DNA of 64,000 bases, from positions 434,001 through 498,000 of the forward strand of contig BSBM01001439.1 of the NCBI GenBank assembly GCA_027924585.1. The letters run 5' to 3'. The notes under the pieces were generated by a model. The model did no database searches, was not told where the DNA came from, and was given only the letters and a program-made list of their open reading frames with translations. This DNA is from Larix kaempferi (lineage: Eukaryota > Streptophyta > Pinopsida > Pinales > Pinaceae). Both the position numbers and the translations under genes were made by a program. Of this stretch, positions 14,401-29,400 are shown piece by piece (the first letter of the stretch is position 1; the number at the start of each line of letters is the position of its first letter).

Positions 14401-17400
14401 AAGACCTCTGTGAAAACCAAATGCCAAAACCTTGCCTCAATTGTCCAAATCGATTTCCTCAGTGACCACTTTATCCCATTTTTTAACTGCCTCGGGAACT
14501 GTGAAAGTGCCAAAACTGCCCCCTGGGTTGCTAGCGCTGTCCATCTGAGCCCACCAGGCTCTCCAGAAGGGGGGGTAAATGGTAAAAACAAGTGGCTGGA
14601 CCACCCCCTCCATCATCAGCGCCCTAGGTGAACTGGCCTCTCGGGGCCCCTGCTGCTCAGGCTGGGAAATCAGCCCCAAATCTGGTCAACAAGTGTAAAA
14701 CTGCATCAATCACTGTCAGAAGTGCCCGGAACTGAAAGATAAGTGTCTCAATGGATCCAGAAGACCCAAATCCACTAGAAATGTGTACTCATACACCATG
14801 GGTTGCCCTAATGGGCCAGCTGTAGGGTCCACCATATATGGACAATGCACAATCTGCTGATCTGAAGAAGTAATAAAACCTGCTGAACTGGATCAATCAT
14901 CTGTATCCTATGTCCATCATATGATATCATCATCAAACATGTGGGCTCATCAATCATCATCAATAATCATCCATACATGGTCCACATCATCATGGATCCC
15001 AAGAATATACAACCAAGGATAAATCACATCAGTAGACTAAGACAATGCTTCTCTAATCATTCTCACAACTAGGCTCAAAGTATAACATCCATTCAGTGGC
15101 ATTAATTAAGTTAGCATATTCCGTTGTTATATAAAATTACTTGCACAATAGTTCAAATGACAAACTCACCCATTGGACATGGTCAGACTGCTAGTGAAGG
15201 GTGAAGGTTAGGAACAAGGTTGGGCAAAGAGATTGACCTGTCTAACTCAACTCAAAAATACTTTGGACTGGGAGAAAGGGGAAAGCTACAAACTCTGTGT
15301 TGCACAAAATAACACGGGGGATGGCTGTGCCTCACAAATGGATAAGTTGTTTAGAGAGTGCTTATTCAACTTAGGCATCATGTCTACATCAAGTTGATCC
15401 AGGTTCATTAGGATCATTAAATTTTATTCCATGGCCTTTTTGGCCTACATAACCCTTCGGATTTCAGATGTGCTGAGAAGCACAACTAGTTGCAGCTTGC
15501 ATCCAGGGCATGTTTTCACATATATATAAGGTCAGCAATTGTTTAGATATAACTTTTAAGAACCATTGCTTTTTGGACCTTTTTTTATACTCTTCGCGGA
15601 GTATTTTCAGCTGTTCATCGCTCTTGCCCTTTTTTTGTTTCCATGGGCGAATTTTTAAGTTTCCATAGGTAGAACATGAGCTTTCAGTTTTAGCCAACAA
15701 CATCTCAAGTGACTAGGGGGAGTTCGAGCCAATGCCAAACATCGGGACAACCGACCAGAATGATTTAGGCCTACAATCCAACTCACCAAAGGCAAGTTTT
15801 GTCACCAACTTAGAGCCGAGACACTGAATACACAGGGATGCGGTCCAAACACAGAGGTAGAAAAATGGGGAAGTCCTCGGTATCAGAAAGTCAAATGAGA
15901 CAAGTCAAGGTTTAAAGTCAAACAGGAAGGTCATGTACGGATGGAGACAAGTGAATATGGAGCCTACACTAGCAGACAACTGGTGTCGGGAAAGACCATA
16001 TCTATGTAAGGTGAAAAACCAGTGAGTTTTGTTAAATGACCTAAATGTGCAAGTAATTGTCCATTTTATGATTTACAGTTCATTTTAAATATTTTGCCAC
16101 ATCAGGAATGATATACCAAGCACATGCTATGATCATGACTAAATCAACAAGATAATAATCTACAGTCAGTGAGAACATATCCATAGATCATACAACATCA
16201 TCATAATAATAATCATCAAATATCATCTGAAACACTGCTGCAATACATCTAAAAGCACTGAACTGAAACTGTATGGGATAAGTGGTCACATCAGTCATCA
16301 AATCTGAACTCTCAAGGCTCAGCCTTGACACAAGGTCATATACAAATCTGAATAAGGTACTGCTCTGATCATGAGTGATCCAAAATATATAGCCATGCTC
16401 TGGAATAATGGAAGCTCTGGAATGTGCAGATATCTGCTGTACAAGAATAGTAGCCCTGCTACTATGGTGTGATAACAGGTACTTCTCTTCCTTTAGTGCC
16501 TAAGGCCAACAAGAGGACTGACTACTATCCTCTTTGGAGGCATGTTACAAAGATTGCAAAACTTTCTGGTGGTGGTTCATGTGAATGGCACTGCAACTTA
16601 TGTAATAAACTTTGTAAGGGCTCTTACTCAAGAGTGAAGGCTCATTTTTTGTAGGAATCATGAAAGGGTGTGGATTGTTGCCCAAAAATAGTTGACCCGA
16701 CAGAGAAGAGGAAGTATGAGATTGAGCAGGAAGAGGTTGATAGGATTGAATGAAGACATGATCAACTTACTAATGCTACTCCTCAAGCTCCAAACATTAA
16801 GCCAAGGATTGTGCATGAAGCAAGGAAGAGGAAAGTAGCTCAACAACAAGAGTTACAATCATCAATTTTTTTTAAGGTTCATCTCCTCTTTCTGTAATTC
16901 AAGAGAGCATAATAACTAACATGGTTAACGTTCATGGGAGAGAAGAAGTTGAAACAAGAGTGGCAAGGGCCATCTATGCTTGTGGTATCCCTTTTAATGT
17001 GGTTTGTGTTGATGTAAATGTAACTTCATAAGATATTCATTTGTATTTTATATTGTAATTATTATTGTATTTTATTCGTACCTCCGATGGAGATGTTTTT
17101 CTTCAGGTCGGGGATGTCATTATTATGTTTGGTCATGCAAAGTCATTGAGGTAAAACTTCCTTTGTAAGTCGGGGCATTAGATCCCCCAGAGTCAAATGT
17201 AAAAGGGTTTATTGAGTCTCCCTAGAGAAGTTGGCCTATCCAATTTTAGTGAAGTTGACCTAGTTAGGTAAAAGGTCAAGTCAATAGTAAAGTATAAATA
17301 GAGAGCCTTGCTCTCTCATTTGGACACATTACTCACTCACACAAGTTCGCATAGCAAGAGAGAGAAGACAAGTTCGCTAGAGGAGAAAGAGAGAAGCTGC

Positions 17401-20400
17401 AGAAGACATATATTTGGGTTTTCCATTTTTGCTTGATATTGTATTAGTGACGATTCTATCTTTGAGGAAGTTGCGGGGTTTTCTCCTTTATGGTTTCCCC
17501 GAGGAAAACTATTGTGTCTTTTGTGTTTTGTTGTGCTTGTTATTCTTTCAGTTAAAGATCCTAGATAACATTGAATTAAAGTGCAAACTCTAACATGGTA
17601 TCAGAGCTAACCTGAAAATAAGACATTGTGCAGCAGCGGGAAACTAGGGCTTCCTAGTTTGAGGTCTTCTCTCCACAGATAATCAAGAAAAGGAGGCTAG
17701 GCTAACTCGCCCTAGGAGGGTGCATCTTTTGGAGGAAGCAGAATCAGATTTGGAGAATTTTAATTTTTGACCCAGACACTAGTGCTGGGAGAAAACTAGG
17801 GCATCAAGCTTTTGGGGTTATCCTCCATCAATTTGGAAAAAGGAGTACATTGGACAACTTGCCTTGAGGAGGCGCATCTTCCTGTCCAATTAGAAGTTCA
17901 AGGTTCCAACTTTGGAAAATTAGGATTTCTCTAACAGACCCTCATAAATGCATCCATAATCACCCATATGAGAGTACATCAACAACCAAACATCATGAAA
18001 AGACATTCCCTAGCTACTAGCCCAAACGTATCATGAAAAACCATATGCTAGGGCATTATCAACACTAGGACATCAACACGACATGAAGCAAAAATCTAGC
18101 ATCAAGGAACCTAGGCCATCCATAGCTTGTTCAATCTGTAACCCCTACTGAATGTGACAAATATCACATGTGGACAGCCATGACAAAATGGGGGTTAACA
18201 AGGTTGATATCTAGCAGGTTGATATGATTTTGGTTTTAAGTTGAAGACATTGGCCAAGGGTAAGTAAAAACATTACTTGAGGCAACAGAGAAATCACTAT
18301 TAGTTTGAGAGAGGGTTGGAGAGGTATCGGATAAATTCAAACTTAGGCATATAGAATTTGAGCCATGAATTATAGGTTGGGAGGAAACAAAGCAATTGTT
18401 GGTGATATAGAGTTTGTTTAACTTTAAACACAAAAATTTGGAGATTTGTTTAATAATTATTTGAAGAAAAAATCTTCTTGCAGAAATCATGAATGGATAT
18501 CTACGATATTTCATAAATCATAACTCAGACAACATGCAAGTTTGAGATGGAGTTTATTTACCTCGATTGAAAGAGAATCAAGATACTGTCTTGTTTTTTG
18601 GATATTTGCGTGTTAAGAGCTTTCATGGCACTGTGAAAATCTCCTAATATTGTTGGACTTTAAGATTATGCTTTATCCTCAGAAAGATGGGCAACAAAGG
18701 GTAGTCTCAACATTTCTTCAACAAAGCAAGATTTGCAACATGCCTCTTCATTTTTATTCATAAACATTCACAATGTTGAACTTGATGTAGGAGCATCATG
18801 CATAGTCATTAACAGTTTCATAGAAGGGTGCAAAGGATAGTGATGTGTGGGTGTTGAAGAGCGCACAAGAGATAATAGAGCGTATGATGAGGATGAGAGG
18901 CACAAAGAGCTTAGAGTGTAGTTTATGATGAAGTATGTAGGAGTGAAAACATGCATAAAAGGAGAGGAAGTGTAGATAGAGGTGTAGGACATTGTGTAGC
19001 AGTGAGGAGGAGTTGCTGTACATACAAAAGATGATGTGGCAGTGCAGAGAGTGTGATGCAATGAGCAAAATAAACATATTGGCGCACAAGGAAGCTAGAA
19101 CAATGGTTCACAAAGAGTCAAGAAGGAAGCCGTTATAGTTTGATACTTGTATCGTCATTCAAAGCAAGCATAAATAAAAGTCTAGAGAAGAAGATTGGAT
19201 TGGCTACTCAGAAGTTGTTTAGATAGAAGTGGGTAACCAAGAGCTTGTAGTTGTAGAAAAGGTCAATGGTTTTGGAAGATCTAAACAGGACGAGAAGAAG
19301 CTGAGGAAGAGTAAGAGAGATTGAAGGTGGAGGAAAATATTGATATTGAGTATTATAGAGAAGACTGTGGATTGTGTTACGCAAGCCTAGGTTGAGAGAA
19401 GCATTGATGTGTGTAAATGTTTTTATTGTGTTGAATGGTAATGAGAATGAGCAGACTAGTTTATTGAATCTTCCTATCTAAGATAGTCGTGTTTTTGTTC
19501 TTTCTCTAGTTGATCTTGTTTATTTCCACTTCGATGTATACATGGGCTAGAAGACCACTTAGGTTTTCCCTGTGCATAAGTAGTAGTAGGGGTGAACTAC
19601 ACATTGCTTGCACCATTTGTTATCATAACAAGGTTCGATTTTGGTAGAAGTCTAAGTGGTTAAACTAAGAGTTTTCCGTATGAAGTGGAATGCCATTGTA
19701 GAAATGGCATGAAGAGGTGGAAGAACCATCGTAAGCATAGAATTGCAAGAATAGATAAGGAAAATAGAATAACTTGAGGCTAGAGAGAGTGGTGAAGTAT
19801 AAGAGTGTCCTTCAAGCTAGAACTTGAGGAGAATGGAGAGCAAAGTGGACAAAAAAATGATCTTGTGGTCCATTTGATCACATTTTTGGAGAGTAGAGGA
19901 AGTGTGCGAGTGGATGTTTCTTGTTATGATGGCATGACGAAGGTTGAAGCCCTAGTACATTGGATGGGTGAAATGGAGCATTACTTTGAGTAAGAAAAGG
20001 TTGAAGATCCTAAAGGGATGAAGTTTGTAGCCACAAGATTGAAGGGACATGTTGTCCACTAAGTTGCACTTAGGTGGACTACTTGTGAACCGACGAAGAC
20101 TTGAACAACTTACATTGTTCATTGCCAGAGTTCAGACGTTCATCAAGAGAATATTTTTTCCCTTTGTAAAATTTGCATGTCCAGAGCCCTGTCGGGGAAT
20201 TGTAATAAGTTGGTCTAAGCATGAGTATTTTTGTAATAGGCTTGGTCTACCTTAGGTTTGCAATCAAGGGATACTCTAGAGTGTTTTTTCCTTAGGAATT
20301 ATGCATTGCGCTCTAGTGGTGTATAATTCCTGAGTTTTTCACGTATACCTCCAAAGCCGGAGTATTTTCCATGGTGGTCGAACCTAGGGAGATTATTAAA

Positions 20401-23400
20401 GCCTATGTGTATATGTTTTTTAAACATGCTAGCCATCAATAATGAGTCATATGGACATGCACTAGGTCCCCTAGGATTTTTGAGTCATGAGAAATTTTTT
20501 TCTCATTTTATGAGATTTTTTAATATTTTAATTAAAAAACCAAAAAAATGATAAAAGTGTGGTTAGGAGGTGAAATTTGGCACGGGGGTGCTTGTTTTCT
20601 AACCCAGAGCACCCATAAAACCCCTAAACCCACTTTTCCTAATTTCTGAGTGAATATCATTCACTTAAATAAAAATTCTCTCAAATTTATTTTTGAGGAA
20701 TTATTTAATTCAAAAATAATAAAAATCAAGAAAATCAAACTCCTATATCAATGGATTCTTGTCCAGTGAGGTGGTCCAGCCGAGTTGGCATACTCATTTA
20801 AGGAGAATATCAATCAAATATGGATTGATTCAATCAGAGATTGGGCTCTAGTGACATGGCCTCTCTTGGGAAGTGCGCATTCCCTCTCATAAGGGCGCCA
20901 ACCTTGAGGTGGCACGTTTTTATTACTTGGGAGTTAATCCCAGAGTGTGGATGAGGGCGCCCCCCTTAGGTGGTTGCCTACTCATCCCTGATCATGCTCC
21001 AAGCCAAAGCAATCAAGGATTTGATTGATACTTGATCCCTCTCTTCAAGGAACTTGCCCCCCTCTCATGAATTCACCCTCCCTCTCTTGTGAGGCTATAA
21101 AAGCAAGTTCATGCTCCTCATTTCTATATGGATGCATTGAACCTCTGCTCATTTGTATAATTGTTGCTATTGTTAATACATTTGGAAGACTTTGGATGTC
21201 TATCTTGTGCATTTGTGTTGGATTACAAGCTTATGAGGTGATATTGTGTCTTGTTTTTCAATACTTGCTTTCATTTTATGTATAGATCTAGTTTACATGT
21301 TGTAGAAATAAGTATTTACGGTTGATAACTTACTTATTTGTGTTTAGATGCTATAAGAGACCTCTAAGTAACCAACAGTATTCGGATGTACTTAGGTTCT
21401 TCAAATTTTTTCTTATTCTAACATGATAGTTCTCATCATTTTTTTGTTGCAAGTGTTGTTGTTTCAAGTTGCAGATCACAAGTCACAAGAAGGATTTGAA
21501 ATCGGTTTTTCTTCTTCTTCTTGGGCATCTTCTATTTTTCTAACATCCTTTGCTTACAGATATCTCCAAAGCAAATCTGCAAGAACAAGGGCATTGGGAT
21601 TGAAAGCCTCATCCATCTCTGTTTCAACAAAACTTTCCTTCTCTGAATTTTGTTTCATGCTTAGAAGATTAGATCTAGAGCTTTCCATTGGTTAATCATT
21701 TTCAGATCTGATATTTCTTAAGCATCCTTAGCATATCTAGATCTTTACATTCATAAAAGGCATATTTATCAATAGATCTAGATTGTAAATTTTGTACTTG
21801 CACTTTAAATTTCAAAAAATTTCTAAGTACAAATTTTTTTATTTGTTTAAACGCATTTCTATCACTTTCTAACTTGGAATATTTGCTGGTTTTTAGCAGG
21901 TCCAAGTATTTATAGAAGGAAACTTTGGCCATTTTCTGCCAGAAAGTGCCAAAAAGGACCTTCAGTGGACCTCTTTTCCAGCTTTCCACTTCTAAGTTTA
22001 TTGTAATCCCTTAGATCCATATAACATGGACTAAAGAGGCATTCTTTTGAGCATTATTGTAAAATTTTAAACAAGAGCAGTGGGATACCCAGCGTCCACA
22101 CCCCATCCCCCTAGGGGGGATTTGTACTTGTGTCATTTTTCGTCCATGATTTTTTCTAACAAACACAACTATCACACACACATTTTAACTGCAGGGTGTA
22201 TACTTTGACAACATTTTTCTAAGCTTTTAGTTCATTTTAACTTTCACAAGCGTAAAGTAGAAATAACACTACCTCGTTGCCATGAAGTATGCTCTCTCCA
22301 CCACACAAAGGCTTTCCCAATTAGTGGTGGATGATCAGAAAGTGACATACAGGTTTGTTCCTTTTTTGCTTTCAGTTAAGTTTTGTACTTCAATTTGTTC
22401 CACAATACAATTGTTCAAAACTGGAATTTATATTTGGTTTATAACCGGAGTATGCTCTTTCCCCTTGCGGGCACTTTGCATGGGCCTGTGGGAAACCAGA
22501 AACGGTTGTGGCCACTTATTAATTTTTCACATCTAAACTAATACTCATTTAATAAAAGCAACTACCCATCAACATAAGTGAAATCTGACACTTCGATTAA
22601 TATTTGTGTGGGGAAATTCTTCAGAGGAAGCGGGACTAACTGGGAGGCAACCTCAAGGCACAGTTAGGCTATACCCTAGTTTGGTATAGTGTTGAACACC
22701 ACCTTAGAGACTCCATTCTGACCCACACTTTCTCTTGAGGAGCCACCAAACTTTAATTTCCGGACATTCCTCCTTGTACCTCACGACATCTCGGGAGTCC
22801 CCCTTTTTCCCTAACAAATTTCAAACCATAATAATTTAAAAGTAACCAAGAGACATTTGCACTACATTTTCCTTTCAGCAGCTTTACTTATTTGATATTT
22901 GACTCCATAAGGCACTGGTTATCATACTTTTCATTTGCTTAATATCACATTAGAATCGTGCATCTGTTGGCAGTCATTTTAATTCTACTGGGGAAAGCAA
23001 GCTTTAATTTACTTGTGCAAAACTATTTTGGAACACTTCTAATCAACACTTTTCAATAAACTCCTAAAATATAAACATCTTTAACCTTTTCACCAGAAAA
23101 TTTAAAGACCTTAGAAACTTTCCATAGGGACTACCCCCCTTGGCTTCGTTGGGAGTTTTGCCTAAACGGAGGAATCAAGATCAGGTGACAACCTTGACTT
23201 GAGAATTGCCCCCACGGGCGCACCGAGCAGCAACATAGTTTATCTGTTGCGTTGACCAGGTGCTGATCCGACGACAACAGGACACATGATGTTTTGGTGC
23301 GAATTTGTATAGCAGGATTGAGCCTACAAGAATAAGGAGATATGAACATAGAATAAGATGGTTTAGAATTTGCATGATAAATTCTTGTCAACAAATTATA

Positions 23401-26400
23401 AGCAAATATTTTTTACACAAATGCAAAACTCGTAACAAAAGACAGAGCATGTTAGAGTATCCTGAAGAATTTTATAGATTGTTGATATGTGTTGGACATC
23501 ATGAAGAAGAAGATCAACACGTTTCAAGACATGTAAATGGTTTGAAAATAATCATTCAAGATAAAATTAGTTTCCACGAGATGCATTATGTCGAAGAAGA
23601 TCACTAGTTGGCCTTGAAAAGAAATTGGGGTGCAATGCTAGTAGAAAGAACTTTGGCAAGAATAGAGTAGGTTGTGGCACGACACTTAGAGGATATGATG
23701 TATGCAGAGATAAAGGATAGATTGTGAAAGACAATGAAACATTTGAATGCATATAAGGCAGAGGATTGGAGAATTTAGAAGGCTCGAATATATTAATGCA
23801 TGAAGAATTATTTATTGTTACATCTGCGAAGATGAAGGCCACAATTCCTTCGAATGCCCAGTGTTACCGGGCAAATTAGTAGGGCTAATTCCCAGTAAGC
23901 AAAAATAAGATCAGTGACCCAATGTCACCTTGGTCACCGTTCTAACTTCTTCGGAAGTCGAAACCTCCAAGGAGAAGTATCCTTATGAAACCCTGTAGAA
24001 CACTAGGACAACCGCAAAAGATATATTCTCTATGCAATTTGTAGTTAGACCAGTGCCTATATGGAGTCAATTGTGTTTTTCAGTGTTAAAGTGTATCATT
24101 TAAATCATTGAATGGCATATAAAACGTGTGCACATCAATATTGGATCAAAAGACTATATTGCCAACCACCTCAACCAATAATCAAACATGCATCAAGTGA
24201 TAAAGGTCAATGTCATTCAACTTATTGCGATCGTAGCAGCAGTAGTAAATAATTGAAATGTAAAGATAAGACAAATATTTAATGTAGCGCTGAGATATCA
24301 GTTTATTCATCAATTAGGCATGCAAATATGTGTCATTAGCAAGATATAACCAGTTGTAAGCATATGAGTGTAGACCAGTTTCAGTGGTTGATTATGGAGT
24401 GTGTAATGTAGAATATCAATCCTTTTAGATCAGCATGTGAGAGTACTGTAAAAGATTCTCGAAATGTCAGTTCAACAAGGAATAACCAACATACGCCATG
24501 TAAAGGTCAAATGAAATATTAACCCAAGTATCACTTCAAATCTGTGCGTAAACTTCAGTAATGCAGTATGTAATTAGTGATCACTATTGTTCAATAGGTA
24601 CCATCATTTGAAATGTAGATTCAATGTAAGTGCATGTTGATAAGATAAGTCGTAAGCATGTATCAAAACAATCAATGATAACACTTCAAAGACAACACCC
24701 TTTTTACCAATGAAATCACTGTCATTCAATAAGTATCATCCACCAATACCAAACTAATTCAATTCCGTGTGTAAAAATCAGAGCCAAGTTTGCATGGTAA
24801 ATAACCTATAAAAGAGGCACAAAGAGTGAACGAAATGGTAAGTAAATCAACTCTAAAACTAACTGCTTTTCTGTTTGATGTTTTGCAGATACGGATAGAG
24901 AAGGAAACACACAGAGTCTGCAAAAATTGCAGACCTGTGTTAGGGCAGCGTGGAGGAGATGGAAGGCAGTGAAGGGAAATGGAGGATGAAGGAAGGAGTT
25001 GGGGAAAGGGTAGGAGAAATGGGAGGAAGGGAGGAGATGGAATGGAGAGGGGAAGGCAGAGTGGAGAGGGCTCCGGACTGTGGGAGGAGCAGGGAAGGGA
25101 GGCCGCGGACTGTAGGTGGCAGCAGGAGAAACACGTCCGGAAATAAAAAGGGGCCAACGAAGGGTAGATGAGGGAGGCCGAGGGTATAGGGATAAAGGAG
25201 AAGGGGAGGCGAGCTTGATGGTGAAGAGGGAGAATGCAGGAGAGGAAGGGGTAAGGAGAAAACGACAATTTTAGGTCTGCGTTTTAGGGTTTTACACAAA
25301 AAATTAAGGCTCGGAAATTAGGTTTAAAGTCAGATTTTTAGGGTTTTAATTAGGTTTTTAGTACTAATTTTTAGGGTTTTCTTAACATATAATTATAAGA
25401 CTAACTCAGAAATAAAATGTAAGACTAATTAACATAGAACAACTAGGTTAAGAATTAATATTTACAATATTAACAACTTCAAAAATTAGTGTTTTAGAAG
25501 TGGTTGAACAACTAGGGTTTCAAAAGAGAGCAAGTCACCCAACCCTAGGGGATCAATGAGAGGAGCAACCCTCCTTGAGATGGTACTTGGAAAGCTTAGC
25601 AAACTAGGGCTCACCTCAACAATCTCTAGGATTCGTAGAGGGAGCCTAGCTTAGCAAGACTTGAAGACCTAAAGCTCAAACTTGAATGCAATGGTGACCA
25701 ATGACGAAAGTGAAATGCAAATCAAGACGAAATGAAGCAACAATGGCTTCCATCCAACCCTAACAAGCATCACTTTCATACAAATTGACTAAGAGACATC
25801 AAACCAAAAGTATAGACACCTCTAAATGCATGTGTTAAGCAAACAACCCTAGCCTCACCTTAGCAATGGCATAAACAATAGTAAAACTTCCAAGAAAAGC
25901 TTCAAACTTGCAAAATAACCTTCATCAAGAAGAGCACATCCCTTTAAAGAGCCCTAGTTAGGGAAAATAACAGACATAATGAAATTATCCCAAGAGTTGA
26001 TGAAAATGAAGTGAGGAGATTGAATTTATATGATCTCACACTCACTTTTACATAAAATAAGGTCAATTTAATATTAAAAATGTAAACTTAAAATTAAAAC
26101 AAAAATAATATAAAATGATCTAAAGATGGCCTATAGTAGGCTACCTGGGGTATTTTCCTCCCTAGGTGCAAAAATATGCTAAACAAGGCTGATTTTGACG
26201 AAACTGAAGGCTAGACTGTGCAGGGGGGGTTGTCATGCCCCAACTAACCCCAATAGTGACGAAAGCCCTCAACGCCCGCCCCCTTTTTAGCAAGCAAACA
26301 GTCTGCCCAGGAGGATGACGCCATGCTCTTAAGGAGGGCCTAGAGTGAGGGCACTGCTGAACTGGAGGACCAGGAGGGTGCTGGAGGTACTCTGGAAGAT

Positions 26401-29400
26401 AAGAGCATGTCTCAGTGTTGAAACAATTGCCGTTGGAGTGCTAAAACAGGGTCAGGGTCATGTGACCCAGTGATCCACCCTTGGAAGCCCCAGACACTAA
26501 CCTCAGGGTTTCAAACCCTTTCGTGAGGTAGTCAGGGATGCCACAAATCCATAACACTTCCAAAGGAGAAACTAGAGGGTCTAGCCATGCCCCTACCTCA
26601 TAATGAGCTGGCTAAACACCCCTCCTGGTCAGAAAAAGACACCCTCTCCCTGCGGTACCTTTGCAGGTACGCTGGTGTTGGTACCATCGTAACATTGGCT
26701 CCAACTGCGGGACGAGTACTCCTCCTGAGGGTGCTCAAGAATCCAGGAATCATCTGGGTACCTGTAGACCTACACACATCAATTGACGAAGAACATCAAA
26801 ATACCCAGAGGCAGACACTTCCGTCCTGCCTTGCTCATCAAATGGAAATAAAATAAATGCATGAACAAACGACTAATCTATGTCAACATGAAGAACGCCA
26901 AATGCAATGCCTGGGTAACAGTATATGCCTAACTTACCTACCTATGCTGACATAAGAAGCAGAAAGGACTAGGTAAAATCATACCACCAATGTAACCACT
27001 TGAGTAAGCAATTCATACCTGTTATCACACCATAGTAGCAGGCTACTATTCTTGTACAGCAGATATCTGCACATTCCAGAGCTTACATTATTCCAGAGCA
27101 TGGCTATATATTTTGGATCACTCATGATCAGAGCAGTATATTATTCAGATTTGTATATGACCTTGTGTCAAGGCTGAGCCTTGAGAGTTCAGATTTGATG
27201 ACTGATGTGACTACTTATCCCATACAGTTTCAGTTCAGTGCCTAGAGATGTATTATAGCAGTGTTTCAGATGATACTGGATGATTATTATTATGATGATG
27301 TTGTATGATCTATGGATATGTTATCACTGACTGTGGATTATTATCTTGTTGATTTAGTCATGATCATATCATGTGCTTGGTATATTATTCCTGATGTGGC
27401 AAACTATTTAAAATGAACTGTAAATCATAAAATGGACAATTGCTTGCAAATTTAGGTCATTTAACAAAACTCACTGGTTTTTCACCTTACATAGATATGG
27501 TCTTTCCCGACACCAGTTGTCTGCTAGTGTAGGCTCCATATTCACTTGTCTCCATCCATACATGACCTTCCTGTTTGACTTTAAACCCTGACTTGTCTCA
27601 TTTGACTTTCTAATACCAAGGACTTCCCCATTTTTCTACCTCTGTGTTTGGACCGCATCCCTGTTTATTCAGTGTCTCGGCTCTGAGTTGGTGACAAAAC
27701 TTGCCTTTGGTGAGTTGGATTGTAGGCCTAAATCATTCTGGTCGGTTGTCCCGATGTTTGGCATTGGCTCGAACTCCCTCTAGTCACTTGAGATGTTGTT
27801 GGCTAAAACTGAAAGCTCATGTTCTACCTTTGGAAACTTGAAAAATTCGCCCATGGAAACAAAAAAAAAAAAGGGCAAGAGCGATGAAAAGCTAAAAATA
27901 CTCCTCGAAGAGTATAAGAAAGGTCCAAAAAGCAATGGTTCTTAAAAGTTATATCTAAACAATTGCTGACCTTATAAATATTTGAAAAACATGCCTTGGA
28001 TGCAAGCTGCAACTAGTTGTGCTTCTCAGCACATCTGAAATCCGAAGGGTTATGTAGGCCAAAAAGGCCATGGAATAAAATTGAATGATCCTAATGAACC
28101 TGGATCAACTTGATGTAGACATGATGCCTAAGTTGAATAAGCACTCTCTAAACAACTTATCCATTTGTGAGGCACAGCCATTCCCCGTGTTCTTTTGTCC
28201 AGCACAGAGTTTGTAGCTTCCCCCTTTCTCCCAGTGCAAAGTATTTTTGAGTTAAGTTAGATAAGTTAACCCCTTGGCCCAACCTTGCTCCTACCCTTCA
28301 TCCTTCACTAGCAGTTTGACCATGTCCAATGGGTGAGTTTGTCATTTGAACTATTGTGCAAGTAATTTTATATAACAACGGAATATGCTAACTTAATTAA
28401 TGCCACTGAATGGATGTTATACTTTGAGCTTAGCTGTGAGAATGATTAGAGAAGCAGTGTCTTAGTCTACTGATGTGATTTATCCTTGGTTGTATATTCT
28501 TGGGATCCGTGATGATGTGGACCATATATGGATGATTGTTGATGATGATTGATGGGTCCACATGTTTGATGATGATATCATATGATGGACATATGATGCA
28601 GATGATGTTTGATCCAGTTCAGCAGGTTTATTACTACTTCAGATCAACAGATTATACATTGTCCATATATGGTGGACCCTACAGTTGGCCCATTAGGGCA
28701 ACCCAGGGTGTATGAGTACACATTCCTAGAGGATTTGGGTCTTCTGGATCCATTGAGACACTTATCTTTCAGTTCCGGGCACTTCTGACAGTGATTGATG
28801 CAGTTTTACACTTGTTGACCAGATTTGGGGCTGATTTCCCAGCCTGAGCAGCAGGGGCCCCGAGAGGCCAATTCACCTAGGGCGCTAATGATGGAGGGGG
28901 TGGTCCAGCCACTTGTTTTTACCATTTACCCCCCCTTCTGGAGAGCCTGGTGGGCTCAGATGGACAGCGCTAGCACCCTAGGAGGTAGTTTTGGCACTTT
29001 CACAGTTACCGAGGCAGTTAAAAAATGGGATAAAGTGGTCACTGAGGAAATCGATTTGGGCAATTGAGGCAAGGTTTTGGCATTTGGTCTTCACAGAGGT
29101 CTTCCAGGGTGGCATCACTACCGTCCAGTCAGTTTTCACCATGTGGGTATGCCCAGATTGATCACAGGAGGACATTTACTGCTTGACTGTCATGGACTCT
29201 GAGGACAGTTTTGGTCATTTATATTATATTGGACATATTTTATTATTTTATTGTGCCTTGGGGATGAGCTAGTAAGGATTGATACCTCCTAGCCCCACCA
29301 TGAGCTTATATTGTCATGTCCTAGTCACCATGAGGTGGATTTTGGTGCTTATGTTTCTCTAGTGGATGACGTCACCCTCTTATTGTACCACTTAGTGGGG

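Noticed and set aside
14437-14679. 80-codon frame in solo LTR B, repeated at 28825-29067 with five residue differences
   Set aside because: The two copies differ at about ten bases with about half replacing residues, so there is no sign of protein-level constraint; no known domain.
24759-25299. Open frames of 169 and 119 codons on the minus strand in an LTR, with near-copies at 34099-34499
   Set aside because: This is the same pyrimidine-rich effect; the frames differ in length between the two LTRs and overlap in several registers.
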